A stretch of DNA of 64,000 nt, taken from contig NZ_JAKZFS010000001.1 of the NCBI RefSeq assembly GCF_022808915.1, forward strand, positions 434,001 to 498,000, in the 5' to 3' direction. The notes beneath the pieces are model-generated. The model was not told the origin of the DNA, did not search any database, and worked only from the letters and a program-made list of their open reading frames with translations. Position numbers and translations under genes: made by a program. Shown here piece after piece: positions 1-9,885 of the stretch (within the stretch, counting starts at the first letter, position 1; each line of letters begins with the position of its first letter). Origin of the DNA: Fundidesulfovibrio terrae (GTDB lineage: Bacteria; Desulfobacterota; Desulfovibrionia; Desulfovibrionales; Desulfovibrionaceae).

Positions 1-668
1 GCGACACCGGGATCGGAATCTCCGAGGACAAGCACGAGGCCATCTTCGACAAGTTCGTGCAGGGCGACGTGTCCACGGTGAAGGCGTTCAGCGGCACGGG
101 CCTGGGCCTGCCCATATGCAAGAGCCTGGTGGAGATGATGCAGGGGAGCATCTGGGTGGAAAGCGAACCCGGCAGCGGCAGCGTCTTCCAGTTCATCGTG
201 CCCCTTCGCCGCCAGGAAAAGGGCGAGGCCGCTCCGGAGACGGAACGGGACAAGCCCGCGCCGCAGGCCCCGATGGCCCCGCTCAAGATTCTGCTCGCCG
301 AAGACAACGCCATCAACCAGTTGGTGGCCGCGGAGTTCCTGAAGCATCTCGGGCACGTGGTCACGGTGGTGGGAGATGGGGTCGAGGCCCTGCAGACCTT
401 GCAGGAAAATCCCCACGACGTTCTCATCGTGGACGTCTCCATGCCCAGAATGGACGGGTACGAGGTTATCGCCAGAATTCGCGGCGGGACGGAAGGGATC
501 GATCCCGCTATTCCTATCGTGGCCCTCACCGCCTACGCCATGGACGAGGACCGCAAGAGCCTTCTGAAGGCCGGGGCCAGCGCTTTCCTGGCCAAACCCC
601 TGAACTCGGACGACCTAGCCAACGTCCTGGCCATAGTGCGGCCCGAGATAACGCGCGCGGACGGCTGA
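1..668 (+). CDS. Hybrid sensor histidine kinase/response regulator, C-terminal part
   Basis: The reading frame is open from the window edge, so the N-terminal sensor and DHp regions are missing. The visible part starts inside the HATPase domain: DTGIGI (G1 box), then FDKFVQGD and GTGLGL (F and G2 boxes). After a Pro/Ala-rich linker comes a receiver domain beginning LKILLAEDNAINQ, with the phospho-acceptor Asp in IVDVSMPRMDG and the conserved Lys in LAKPL. This is the usual architecture of a hybrid kinase that autophosphorylates and passes the phosphate to its own receiver. The stop precedes a terminator shared with the convergent groEL. The input signal cannot be inferred from the fragment. 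Confidence 0.9.
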   Translation, partial: DTGIGISEDKHEAIFDKFVQGDVSTVKAFSGTGLGLPICKSLVEMMQGSIWVESEPGSGSVFQFIVPLRRQEKGEAAPETERDKPAPQAPMAPLKILLAEDNAINQLVAAEFLKHLGHVVTVVGDGVEALQTLQENPHDVLIVDVSMPRMDGYEVIARIRGGTEGIDPAIPIVALTAYAMDEDRKSLLKAGASAFLAKPLNSDDLANVLAIVRPEITRADG

Positions 669-697
669 CCTCACGTCCCTGCCGGTCGGGCTTCCAA

Positions 698-735
698 GCA
701 AAAAGGCCCCGGAGCGTGCGCTCCGGGGCCTCTTC
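698..735. terminator. Bidirectional rho-independent terminator
   Basis: A 10-bp GC stem (705-714 with 721-730, GGCCCCGGAG/CTCCGGGGCC) sits between the convergent kinase and groEL genes. It has an A-run on its left and a T-rich stretch on its right, so it can terminate both transcripts. Confidence 0.8.
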
Positions 736-770
736 ATATCAAGCGATCGGGCTCGTACTTGGCTTAGGGC

Positions 771-2408
<1,638 letters not shown>

Positions 2409-2453
2409 ATCTTGCTCTCCTTAAAGAGGATGGATGATTTGTAAGAGAGGGGA

Positions 2454-2744
2454 TTAGCCTTCGATGACGGCCAGGATGTCATCCTCGCGCATCATCAGGT
2501 GCTCCACGCCGTCGACCTTGATCTCGGTGCCGGCGTACTTGTTGAAGAGCACGGTGTCGCCCTTCTCCACGGTCAGCTTGGCGCGCTTGCCGTCATCGCC
2601 CACCTTGCCGGGGCCGACGGCGATCACTTCGCCCTTCATGGGCTTTTCCTTGGCGGAATCGGGGATGATGATGCCGCCGGCGGTCTTGGTTTCCTCTTCG
2701 AGGCGCTTCACCAGGACACGGTCGTTCAAGGGCTTGAGCTTCAT
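2454..2744 (-). CDS. groES: 10 kDa co-chaperonin GroES
   Basis: The 96-residue product begins [14 protein letters not shown] and includes the mobile-loop region and the closing [15 protein letters not shown]. It forms the heptameric lid on GroEL. I chose the internal ATG at 2744 because it has a GGAGG site and matches the family N-terminus; a longer in-frame reading would start upstream of the CIRCE operator. It is the first gene of the groES-groEL operon. Confidence 0.97.
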   Translation of the reverse strand: MKLKPLNDRVLVKRLEEETKTAGGIIIPDSAKEKPMKGEVIAVGPGKVGDDGKRAKLTVEKGDTVLFNKYAGTEIKVDGVEHLMMREDDILAVIEG

Positions 2745-2785
2745 TGCGGATAATCCTCCGTATGGAATGTTGCTTATTGGGAGTG

Positions 2786-2812
2786 TTAGCACTCGTCGTC
2801 GATGAGTGCTAA
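2786..2812 (-). promoter_or_regulatory. CIRCE element (HrcA operator)
   Basis: The sequence TTAGCACTC, nine bases, then GAGTGCTAA is a perfect match to the CIRCE consensus with 9-bp arms and 9-bp spacing. It lies 42 bases upstream of the groES start, in the probable 5' untranslated region. CIRCE binds the repressor HrcA, which releases on heat stress; hrcA itself is not in the window. Confidence 0.97.
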
Positions 2813-2823
2813 CGGCAGGCAGC

Positions 2824-2852
2824 GTATTAGGGAACATACCCGAAAATTCCAA
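2824..2852 (-). promoter_or_regulatory. Putative housekeeping promoter of groESL
   Basis: On the minus strand TTGGAA (2847-2852) and TAATAC (2824-2829) are separated by exactly 17 bases. That would start transcription a few bases before the CIRCE element, the normal arrangement for HrcA control. The hexamers match the consensus only partly. Confidence 0.45.
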
Positions 2853-3171
2853 CAGGGAAAGGGAAAAGATGATCCGGGCCTGGCCTGATTAGAGGAGGTA
2901 ATCTAATTATTTCGAAAAAAATCTTAAATTTTCGTCAAAATACTCGCTTTATCGCCTTCCAGGCATGGAAGAGGGCCGTCTCGGGCCGGGCAAGAGCACA
3001 CTTGACTTCGAGGCCCATTCCGGTGATTTTCCCCGCTGCCGCTGTGTTTCTGGCGGCTTTTTTCGATACAGGCCCGAAGAGCCCGGTCCGCAGGTCTGCG
3101 CGCCGGATTCATCGAAAATAGAGCGTCTACGTTTACGGCAAGAGTTTAGGCTCGCCTGGAGGGGCGGGATT
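2853..3171. other. Intergenic region between groES and motA
   Basis: This stretch separates divergent groESL and motA. It starts with an AT-rich block (about 2890-2950) that could hold the motA promoter, but I could not pick a convincing pair of hexamers or a flagellar sigma-28 site. I see no gene in it. Confidence 0.4.
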
Positions 3172-4026
3172 ATGAACGCCATACTGGGCATCGTAATCGT
3201 CCTGGGCTGCGTCATCGGCGGCTACATCATCGAGGGCGGCATCCTCGGCGTGCTCTTCCAGCCCGTGGAAGTGCTCATCATCTGCGGCGCGGCCCTAGGC
3301 GCGTTCCTGATATCGGCCCCTCTGTCGGTTTCCAAGGACGTCTTCAAGCACATCCCGGCCATCTTCACCGCCAAGGAGGACTCCAAGGCCTTCTACCTGG
3401 AGCTTCTCTCGCTCATGTACGAGCTCTTCCAGCTGGCCCGCCGCTCCGGCGCCGTGGCCCTGGACGCCCACGTCAACCGCCCGGCCGACTCCGACATCTT
3501 CCGCCGCTACGCCTCGGTGGCCAAGAGTAAGACCGTGCTCAACTTCATCTGCGACAACTTGAAAATCGTCATCGCGGGCAACATCGAGCAGCATCACTAC
3601 GAAGCCATCATGGACACCGACATAGCCACCCGCAAGCACCACGACCTGATCCCGTCGCAGTCGGTGAACAAGGTGGCGGACTCCCTGCCGGGCCTGGGCA
3701 TCGTGGCCGCGGTGCTGGGCATCGTGCTGGTTATGGGCCACCTGGACCAGGACGTGAAGGAACTGGGCAACCATATCGGCGCGGCGCTTCTGGGCACGTT
3801 CATGGGCGTGCTGCTGTGCTACGGCTTCGTGGGTCCCATGGGGTCGCTTCTCGAGCACATGGGCATGGCCAAGCAGGCCCGGCTCAAGGTGGTGAAGAGC
3901 GCGCTCATGGGCTACTCCATCGGCCTGGCTCCCATCCTGGCCGTGGAATACGCCCGGCGCGCGGTGCCCACCAACGTGCAGCCCTCCATGGAGGAGCTGG
4001 AAGAAGGGATGAAGAAGGGCGGCTAG
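3172..4026 (+). CDS. motA: Flagellar motor stator protein MotA
   Basis: The 284-residue product has the four-helix MotA plan: two N-terminal membrane segments (about 2-20 and 33-50), a long cytoplasmic loop, and a second pair near GLGIVAAVLGIVLVMGHL and LLGTFMGVLLCYGFVGP. MotA forms the proton channel of the stator together with MotB. I chose ATG 3172 because GGAGGGG lies just upstream and MNAILGIVIV is the family start. No motB follows; a terminator comes 76 bases after the stop, so this is an orphan motA whose partner must be encoded elsewhere. Confidence 0.93.
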   Translation: MNAILGIVIVLGCVIGGYIIEGGILGVLFQPVEVLIICGAALGAFLISAPLSVSKDVFKHIPAIFTAKEDSKAFYLELLSLMYELFQLARRSGAVALDAHVNRPADSDIFRRYASVAKSKTVLNFICDNLKIVIAGNIEQHHYEAIMDTDIATRKHHDLIPSQSVNKVADSLPGLGIVAAVLGIVLVMGHLDQDVKELGNHIGAALLGTFMGVLLCYGFVGPMGSLLEHMGMAKQARLKVVKSALMGYSIGLAPILAVEYARRAVPTNVQPSMEELEEGMKKGG

Positions 4027-4102
4027 CTCCGGCCCAGGTGCTCCCGGAGGCTCGGATGAGTCAGCCGGCCGTCCGGCCGATCGCCTGTCCCCAAAAAAAC
4101 GA

Positions 4103-4130
4103 CGCCCCGCTTCGCGGGGCGTTTTGTTTT
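4103..4130 (+). terminator. Rho-independent terminator after motA
   Basis: An 8-bp stem (CGCCCCGC 4103-4110 with GCGGGGCG 4114-4121) with a 3-base loop is followed by TTTTGTTTT. The position fits termination of motA as a single-gene unit. Confidence 0.85.
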
Positions 4131-4165
4131 GTCTGAAGAAGGCCGAGGCCGGGATGCCCTCCGGT

Positions 4166-4756
4166 TCAGCGCGCTCCCGCCGCCTTGGCCGGGGCGCGTT
4201 CGCGCAGGACCACGTCCAGCTCGCGCAGGAGCCTTTCCAGCCTGAGGCCCTGGGGGGGAAGGTTCTCGATGCCGCAGACCTTGCGGTTCATGTCATCGCA
4301 CCATTTGGTCAGGTCGGAGATGCCGTATTTGGAGGCGTCGGCGAAGTAGAGGGCCTTGTCGTTCTGGTCGGGCACGCCGTCCCATTTGAGCTTAAGACCC
4401 AGGAAGGTGCGCTCGTTGTGGTGCTGGGCGTGCTTGACCTCGAATCCGGCCATGAAGCTCAAGGGCTCGCCCATGGTGTCGGTGGGGTCCACCAGCTTGA
4501 AATAGAGAAGCATGGCCACCCCGGTGAATTTCTCCACCCCCACCAGTTGCGACGACTTGAACGACAGGCACAGTCCCGTGGAGGAGATGTCCTCGATGCG
4601 GGGGTAGGGCGGCTTGCCCTGGATCATCTTGGGCTCTCCCAGCTGCCTGAGGTGGACGTGGCCCAGCTCGCTTATGCGCCTGAGCCACACGGCGAGTTCG
4701 AGCACGGTGTTCTCGTCCACCTCGATGCGGAAGGTCGTCCTGTAGTCGTCGTCCAT
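4166..4756 (-). CDS. PilZ domain protein (putative c-di-GMP receptor)
   Basis: The 196-residue soluble protein carries both halves of the PilZ signature: an RxxxR motif near the N-terminus (RTTFR, residues 6-10) and DISSTG, which fits [D/N]xSxxG. PilZ domains bind c-di-GMP, so this is probably an effector that changes partner activity when the second messenger rises. A GGAGG site precedes the ATG, and the start lies 8 bases after the stop of the HlyD-like gene, so the two are almost certainly co-transcribed. Which process they control is not visible from sequence. Confidence 0.8.
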   Translation of the reverse strand: MDDDYRTTFRIEVDENTVLELAVWLRRISELGHVHLRQLGEPKMIQGKPPYPRIEDISSTGLCLSFKSSQLVGVEKFTGVAMLLYFKLVDPTDTMGEPLSFMAGFEVKHAQHHNERTFLGLKLKWDGVPDQNDKALYFADASKYGISDLTKWCDDMNRKVCGIENLPPQGLRLERLLRELDVVLRERAPAKAAGAR

Positions 4757-4764
4757 CTCGCCTC

Positions 4765-5760
4765 CTAACGGGGGCCGTCGGGCACCTGCACGGAAACCTG
4801 GCCGCGCATCCCTTCCTTCAGGGTCAGCCCGGGGTTGGGCAGGGACAGCTCCACCTCGAAATGCGAGGGGAGCTGGACGTCGGTCTGGTTGGCGGTCATG
4901 GGGATGCGTATGATGGTGGCCTCGTATGTCTTGCCGGGCATGGTGTCGAAGGCGATGGTGGCCTTGTCGCCCACCCGCAGCTTGGCCAGCTGGATCTCGT
5001 GCACCAGGGCGCGCACCAGGATGGGATCCATGGAGCCCACCACGAAGAGCTTGGTCTTCTTGGTGAGGATCATCCCGGGCTTCACCTCCGGGTTCACCCA
5101 CAGCACGTAGCCCGCCACCGGGGAAGTTATCCACGACTGGCCCGGGAGGTTGTGCGCGCTGGCCTTGGGACCGAACTTGGCCTTGGCGAGCTCCAGCTCC
5201 CCCTTGGCCATCTCGCGCTCCATGCGCAGGTTGTCGTCCAGGATGCGCTCCTTGAGGCGGGCCAGCTCCATGTCCTTGATGATGTCGCTCATCTCCTGCT
5301 GCGAGGCGGCGCCCTTGGCGTAGCGCATGCGCGCCTCCTCGAGCTTTTTGCGCTTGGTCGCGATGTCCGAGCGCAGGCTCTCGAGGTTGGCCTCCATGCC
5401 CCGCAGGTCGGCCTGGGAGAGCTTGCGCTCCTCGGAGAGCAGGTCCTCGGGCGGGAAGGCGTATTCGAGCAGGCGCTGGTCGGAGTCCACGTGCTGGCCG
5501 ATGTCGGCCAGCATCTTGGAGACCTTCATCCGGCCGGTGAAGGGCTTGACCGGAGGCTCGGCGTCCTCGCCGCGCTTGTCTTTGACCTCCTTGGCCATGG
5601 CGTCGAAGATTTTGAGTTCCTCGGGAGTAGCGTGGGGGCTCATGACCTCCATGTGGTCCGGGCTGTATGTCTTGCCGATGAAGGAGATGACCTCGGCGAA
5701 GGCAGGCTTTCCGATGAAAAGGGCCATGGCCATGGCGGCCAGGCAAAGGGTGCGTCGCAT
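4765..5760 (-). CDS. Secreted HlyD-family periplasmic adaptor-like protein
   Basis: The 331-residue product starts with a signal peptide (MRRTLCLAAMAMALFIGKPAFA). A central helical region at about 110-200, rich in Glu, Lys, Leu and Arg, looks like a coiled-coil hairpin. It is followed by a lipoyl/beta-barrel part (ITSPVAGYVLWVNPEVKPGM and VGDKATIAFDTMPGKTYEA). This is the plan of membrane-fusion proteins that bridge inner-membrane transporters to the outer membrane. No transporter or TolC-like gene lies beside it; the only partner is the PilZ gene downstream. ATG 5760 was chosen for the signal peptide, since the upstream in-frame extension is unlike protein. Confidence 0.75.
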   Translation of the reverse strand: MRRTLCLAAMAMALFIGKPAFAEVISFIGKTYSPDHMEVMSPHATPEELKIFDAMAKEVKDKRGEDAEPPVKPFTGRMKVSKMLADIGQHVDSDQRLLEYAFPPEDLLSEERKLSQADLRGMEANLESLRSDIATKRKKLEEARMRYAKGAASQQEMSDIIKDMELARLKERILDDNLRMEREMAKGELELAKAKFGPKASAHNLPGQSWITSPVAGYVLWVNPEVKPGMILTKKTKLFVVGSMDPILVRALVHEIQLAKLRVGDKATIAFDTMPGKTYEATIIRIPMTANQTDVQLPSHFEVELSLPNPGLTLKEGMRGQVSVQVPDGPR

Positions 5761-6202
5761 CCGACCTCCAGGCGGGCCGGGGCCCGCGTCGATGGCCGGG
5801 ATGTAAACTAAAATTTGCCGGCAGGCAAAGCCGCTGATGTCCCGGGCCCGTGCGGAAGCGCGGATTTTCGGGGCGGACCCTCGGCTGCTCGGAAAAAGCC
5901 GCCGTTCACCGAAAAATATCGACCGTTCACCAAGGCAATAAAGCCGCTCATGCGAGGCCACCGGAGCCGGAAGCCTCCAAAGGCGTGAAAAAGCCCGTTC
6001 CGGCGGCCCTTCCCGGTTCGCTTGACCAAGGAATTTCAATTCCTTAAGAGATCGCTCAAAGCTCTTAGTCCAGGTCCTTACCTGTCAACCGCCGGCCGGG
6101 GGGTCGGAGAATCTTCAACGCGCAACGGAGGTGCTTCCAGTCTCAGATATCAGTGCATCGAGGCGAGGCAATTGACTCGACACAACCTAACGTGAGGTGA
6201 AT
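5761..6202. other. Divergent control region between the HlyD-like gene and echA
   Basis: This 440-base region separates the minus-strand HlyD/PilZ unit from the plus-strand ech operon and should hold promoters for both. The clearest structure is the palindrome at 6028-6045. I found no sigma-54 type site and no gene. Confidence 0.5.
6028..6045. promoter_or_regulatory. Perfect palindrome upstream of the ech operon
   Basis: AAGGAATT-TC-AATTCCTT is an 8-bp inverted repeat with a 2-bp spacer, 158 bases before echA. A TTGACC box (6022-6027) abuts its left side and could be a -35 hexamer, which would place the palindrome in the promoter spacer as a repressor site would be. No clear -10 follows, so this is only a candidate operator. 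Confidence 0.4.
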
Positions 6203-8146
6203 ATGGACATCTTGGTTTTCGCGACCGTGGTGCTCCCGTTCCTGGCGGCAATCGCCCTGTTGCTGCTTCGGGACAAGGGCTCCAGAAGCCTGATCGTGGT
6301 CGGAACCGCGGTGGTCCTGGCCGCGGCTTCCCTGGCCTTGGTCGGGCAAGGTTCCTTCGAGTACTCCCCTAAAAGCCTGCTGGGATTCGGTCTTGACGGG
6401 CTGGTCATGCTGCTCGATTTCGCCCTGCTGTTCGTCATCCTGGCCATGGCTCTGACGAAGCTCAAAAGCCCCCTGGTCGCCGCCCTGACGGCCGCCCAGA
6501 TCGTCGGGCTCATCTACCTCGAATTCTTCATGGGACACGGCGCCGAAGTGGCAGCCCCGGCCATGTTCGCGGACAAACTCTCCCTGATCATGGTCCTGGT
6601 GATCTCCATCGTGGGCTCGCTCATCTGCGTGTACGCCCTGGGCTACATGCCGGAACACGAGGCGCACGTGCACGTTCCCAAGACCAAGCAGCCCCGGTTC
6701 TTCTTCTTCCTGGTGGCCTTCCTTGGCGCCATGAACGGCCTGGTGATGGCCAACAGCCTGCTGTGGCTGTACTTCTTCTGGGAAATCACCACGTTCTGTT
6801 CGTTCATGCTCATCGCCCATGACGGCGACGAGACCTCGGTGAAGAACGCCACCCGCGCCCTGTGGATGAACATGACCGGCGGCGTGGCCTTCGTGTTCGC
6901 CCTCATCTTCATGCAGAAGGCCGGCATGGGCCTGTACGTGACCGAACTCCTGAAGCCCGGCTTCTCCGCCGCCGGCGCCGTGGCCCTGATCCCGCTGTTC
7001 ATGCTGTGCTACGCGGGCATCACCAAGAGCGCCCAGGTGCCCTTCCAGAGCTGGCTGACCGGCGCCATGGTGGCTCCCACCCCGGTCTCCGCGCTGCTGC
7101 ACTCCTCCACCATGGTCAAGGCCGGCGTCTATCTGGTGCTGCGCCTGTCTCCCGCCTACGCGGGCACCATGCTCTCGGGCATGCTGGCCATGTTCGGCGC
7201 GTTCACCTTCCTGACCACCTCGGCCCTGGCCGTGGGACAGTCCAACGCCAAGAAGGTGCTGGCCTACTCCACCATCGCCAACCTGGGCCTGATCATCGCC
7301 TGCGCGGGCATCAACACCCCGGCCGCCATCACCGCGGCCATCGTCATCATCATCTTCCACGCCGTGAGCAAGGCCCTCATGTTCCTGTGCGTGGGCACCA
7401 TCGAGCAGAAGATCCACTCCCGCGACCTGGAAGACATGCGCGGCCTGTACATGACCATGCCCAAGACCACCATCGTGGCCCTGATCGGCGTGTGCACCAT
7501 GCTGCTGCCCCCCTTCGGCGTGCTGCTGGGCAAGTGGATGGCCATCGAGAGCGCCGCGGCCGTGAAGTACATGCCCGTGACCATCATGCTGGCCCTGGGC
7601 TCCGGCCTCACCGTGATGTTCTGGGCCAGATGGGCCGGCATCCTGCTCTCCACCCCGTACCCCAAGGGCGTCACCCCCGAGGTGCAGCCCGCCACCGTGC
7701 GCGGCCCGCTGGTGCTTCTGGCCTACGGCGCGCTCATCCTGTCGCTCTTCGTGCCTTTCCTGTACGGCGGCCTCATCGAGCCCGCGGTGCGCAGCTCCCA
7801 CAAGGCGGCCGGATACGTCATGGACGCCTTCAACTTCGTCAGCGCCCAGGGCGTGTTCTACATCTACCCGCTGTTCCTGGTGCTGGGCGTGGGCTTCTAC
7901 CTGGCCTTCAAGGCCGCCCGCAAGGTTGACCCCGCCAGCTGCGTGGGCCCCTACCTCTGCGGCGCCCAGGCGGCCGATGACGACAAGGCCTTCGTGTCCA
8001 CCGGACGCGCCAACGTCGGCTACCAGGCCGGCAACTTCTACCTGTCCTGGATCTTCGGCGAGGAGCGCCTGACCGGTTCCATCAACGTGGTGGCCGGCGT
8101 GTTGCTCGCGGTGATGCTCGGACTGTTGCTTGGAGGGGTTATCTAA
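6203..8146 (+). CDS. echA: Ech hydrogenase subunit EchA (NuoL/M-like proton pump)
   Basis: The 647-residue polytopic membrane protein belongs to the NuoL/NuoM/Mrp antiporter-like family. The proton_antipo_M core is visible in GITKSAQVPFQSWLTGAM and the following PTPVSALLHSSTMV, a hallmark of this family. It is the ion-translocating subunit of the membrane-bound Ech [NiFe] hydrogenase, which couples ferredoxin/H2 chemistry to ion movement. I chose ATG 6203 over an in-frame GTG two codons earlier because GAGGTGA then acts as the ribosome binding site. It is the first gene of the operon, and its stop overlaps the echB start by one base. Confidence 0.95.
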   Translation: MDILVFATVVLPFLAAIALLLLRDKGSRSLIVVGTAVVLAAASLALVGQGSFEYSPKSLLGFGLDGLVMLLDFALLFVILAMALTKLKSPLVAALTAAQIVGLIYLEFFMGHGAEVAAPAMFADKLSLIMVLVISIVGSLICVYALGYMPEHEAHVHVPKTKQPRFFFFLVAFLGAMNGLVMANSLLWLYFFWEITTFCSFMLIAHDGDETSVKNATRALWMNMTGGVAFVFALIFMQKAGMGLYVTELLKPGFSAAGAVALIPLFMLCYAGITKSAQVPFQSWLTGAMVAPTPVSALLHSSTMVKAGVYLVLRLSPAYAGTMLSGMLAMFGAFTFLTTSALAVGQSNAKKVLAYSTIANLGLIIACAGINTPAAITAAIVIIIFHAVSKALMFLCVGTIEQKIHSRDLEDMRGLYMTMPKTTIVALIGVCTMLLPPFGVLLGKWMAIESAAAVKYMPVTIMLALGSGLTVMFWARWAGILLSTPYPKGVTPEVQPATVRGPLVLLAYGALILSLFVPFLYGGLIEPAVRSSHKAAGYVMDAFNFVSAQGVFYIYPLFLVLGVGFYLAFKAARKVDPASCVGPYLCGAQAADDDKAFVSTGRANVGYQAGNFYLSWIFGEERLTGSINVVAGVLLAVMLGLLLGGVI

Positions 8147-8994
8147 TGGGTAAGCTCCTGCTCGCCACCATCGCCGTGATCCTGGCCCCGGTCGTGGGCG
8201 GCCTCATCGCCGGACTCGACCGCAAGCTCACCGCCTGGCTCCAGTCGCGTGTCGGCCCTCCGATCTTGCAGCCCTTCTACGACGTGTTCAAGCTGCTGGG
8301 CAAATCGCCCATGCTCATCAACCCCTGGCAGATCCTCACCGTGTGGGTCTACCTGGTGAGCTCCATGCTGACGGTGTTCCTGTTCTTCATGGGCTCCGAC
8401 CTGCTGCTGATGTTCTTCGTGCTGACCATCGGCGCGGTGTTCTTCGTCATGGGCGCGCTGTCCACCCAGTCTCCGTACGCCCAGGTGGGCGCCCAGCGCG
8501 AACTGGTGACCATGCTCACCTATGAGCCGCTGATCATCCTGGTGTTCGTGTCCATCGCCATGGTCACGGGCAGCTTCAAGGTGTCGGAGGTGTTCACCTA
8601 CGGCAAGCCGCTCCTGTACCAGCTGCCGCTGATGTTCGTGGTGCTGGGCTACGCGCTGACCATCAAGCTGCGCAAGTCGCCCTTCGACATCTCCGCCTGC
8701 CACCACGCCCACCAGGAAGTGGTGCGCGGCGTGCTCACGGAGTACTCCGGACCGCAGCTGGCCATGATCGAGATCGCCCACTGGTACGACGTGGTGTTCG
8801 TCCTGGGCCTGGTGGGCCTGTTCTGGGCCTCCAGCTTCTGGGGTTGCGCCGTCCTGCTCGCGGTGACCTACTTCGCGGAGCTGGTCATCGACAACGTCAC
8901 CGCCCGCATGACCTACAAGTGGATGCTCAAGACCGTTTGGGGTTGGGGCCTGGCTCTGTCGGTGCTGAACCTGCTCTGGCTGTACGCCGGCTAA
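8146..8994 (+). CDS. echB: Ech hydrogenase subunit EchB (NuoH-like)
   Basis: The 282-residue membrane protein is homologous to complex I NuoH. It has the early motif LQSRVGPPILQPFYDVFKLL and the later segment KLRKSPFDIS. It anchors the hydrophilic hydrogenase module to the pump and lies at the coupling interface. The start codon overlaps the echA stop (TAATG), which indicates translational coupling. Confidence 0.95.
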   Translation: MGKLLLATIAVILAPVVGGLIAGLDRKLTAWLQSRVGPPILQPFYDVFKLLGKSPMLINPWQILTVWVYLVSSMLTVFLFFMGSDLLLMFFVLTIGAVFFVMGALSTQSPYAQVGAQRELVTMLTYEPLIILVFVSIAMVTGSFKVSEVFTYGKPLLYQLPLMFVVLGYALTIKLRKSPFDISACHHAHQEVVRGVLTEYSGPQLAMIEIAHWYDVVFVLGLVGLFWASSFWGCAVLLAVTYFAELVIDNVTARMTYKWMLKTVWGWGLALSVLNLLWLYAG

Positions 8995-9018
8995 TCCTTC
9001 TTATCGGGAGATCAACCC

Positions 9019-9468
9019 ATGAGCATGCTCAAAGACTGGATCAACAAGGGCCGGCTGAAGTCCCCCTGGATCGTCCACTTCGACTGCGGCTCCTGCAACG
9101 GCTGCGACATCGAAGTGCTGGCCTGCCTGACTCCTCTGTACGACGTTGAACGCTTCGGCATCATCAACATCGGCGACCCCAAGCACGCGGACGTGCTGCT
9201 GGTCACGGGCACCGTGAACCACCGCAACAAGCACGTTCTCAAGAACATCTACGACCAGATGCCCTCGCCCAAGGCCGTCATCGCCATGGGCGCCTGCGGC
9301 CTGACCGGCGGCGTGTTCCGCGAGGCCTACAACGTGGTGGGCGGCGTGGACAAGGTCATCCCCGTGGACGTGTATGTCCGGGGCTGTCCTCCCAAACCCG
9401 AGGCCATCATCGACGGCGTGGTCCATGCCCTCGGCAAGGTCAAGGCCGCTCTCGAAGCCGCCGGTTAA
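9019..9468 (+). CDS. echC: Ech hydrogenase small subunit EchC (NuoB-like)
   Basis: The 149-residue soluble protein corresponds to the [NiFe] hydrogenase small subunit reduced to the proximal-cluster domain, like NuoB. Likely [4Fe-4S] ligands are C26 and C29 (SCNGCDIE), C93 (GACGLTGG) and C123 (RGCPPKP). It passes electrons from EchF to the active site in EchE. It begins 24 bases after echB, with GGGAG upstream. Confidence 0.95.
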   Translation: MSMLKDWINKGRLKSPWIVHFDCGSCNGCDIEVLACLTPLYDVERFGIINIGDPKHADVLLVTGTVNHRNKHVLKNIYDQMPSPKAVIAMGACGLTGGVFREAYNVVGGVDKVIPVDVYVRGCPPKPEAIIDGVVHALGKVKAALEAAG

Positions 9469-9494
9469 CGTTAAGCGCGAGCGAGGTATCCCAC

Positions 9495-9881
9495 ATGTTT
9501 GCCAATGAACAGGCCGTCACGGTGGACACCCTGATCCCCGAGTGCCAGAAGCGCTTCGACGAAGGGCTTCGCCTCGTGGGCGTCACCGCCGTGGAGATCA
9601 AGGCCGACAGCACCTTCGATGTGCTCTACCACTTCGACCAGGACCTGCAGGTGTCCCACCTGCGCGTGAACGTGCCCAAGGAAGCCCCCGTGCCGTCCAT
9701 CTCCGGCGTGTACTTCCCGGCGCTCCTGTACGAAAACGAGATCAAGGACCAGTTCGGCGTGAACTTCCAGAACATCCTCATCGACTTCGGCTGCACCCTG
9801 TACCTGGAGCCCGAGGTGGTGAAGAGCCCGTTCTGCACCTTCACCTTTGCCCGCAAAGAAAAGGGCAAAGAGGAGGCCTAG
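9495..9881 (+). CDS. echD: Ech hydrogenase subunit EchD (NuoC-like)
   Basis: The 128-residue protein occupies the position of echD between the small and large subunits. It shows NuoC-type features, including YENEIKDQFGVNF, which matches the conserved region of the 30 kDa complex I subunit. It is probably structural, with no cofactor ligands. It starts 26 bases after echC and ends 4 bases before echE. Confidence 0.92.
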   Translation: MFANEQAVTVDTLIPECQKRFDEGLRLVGVTAVEIKADSTFDVLYHFDQDLQVSHLRVNVPKEAPVPSISGVYFPALLYENEIKDQFGVNFQNILIDFGCTLYLEPEVVKSPFCTFTFARKEKGKEEA

Positions 9882-9885
9882 ACAT

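Noticed and set aside
2965-3171. N-terminal extension of MotA
   Set aside because: The extension has no MotA similarity, and a good ribosome site precedes ATG 3172.
9847-9885. Longer EchE start
   Set aside because: It would add 13 basic residues overlapping echD; the ATG at 9886 with AGGAGG fits the family.
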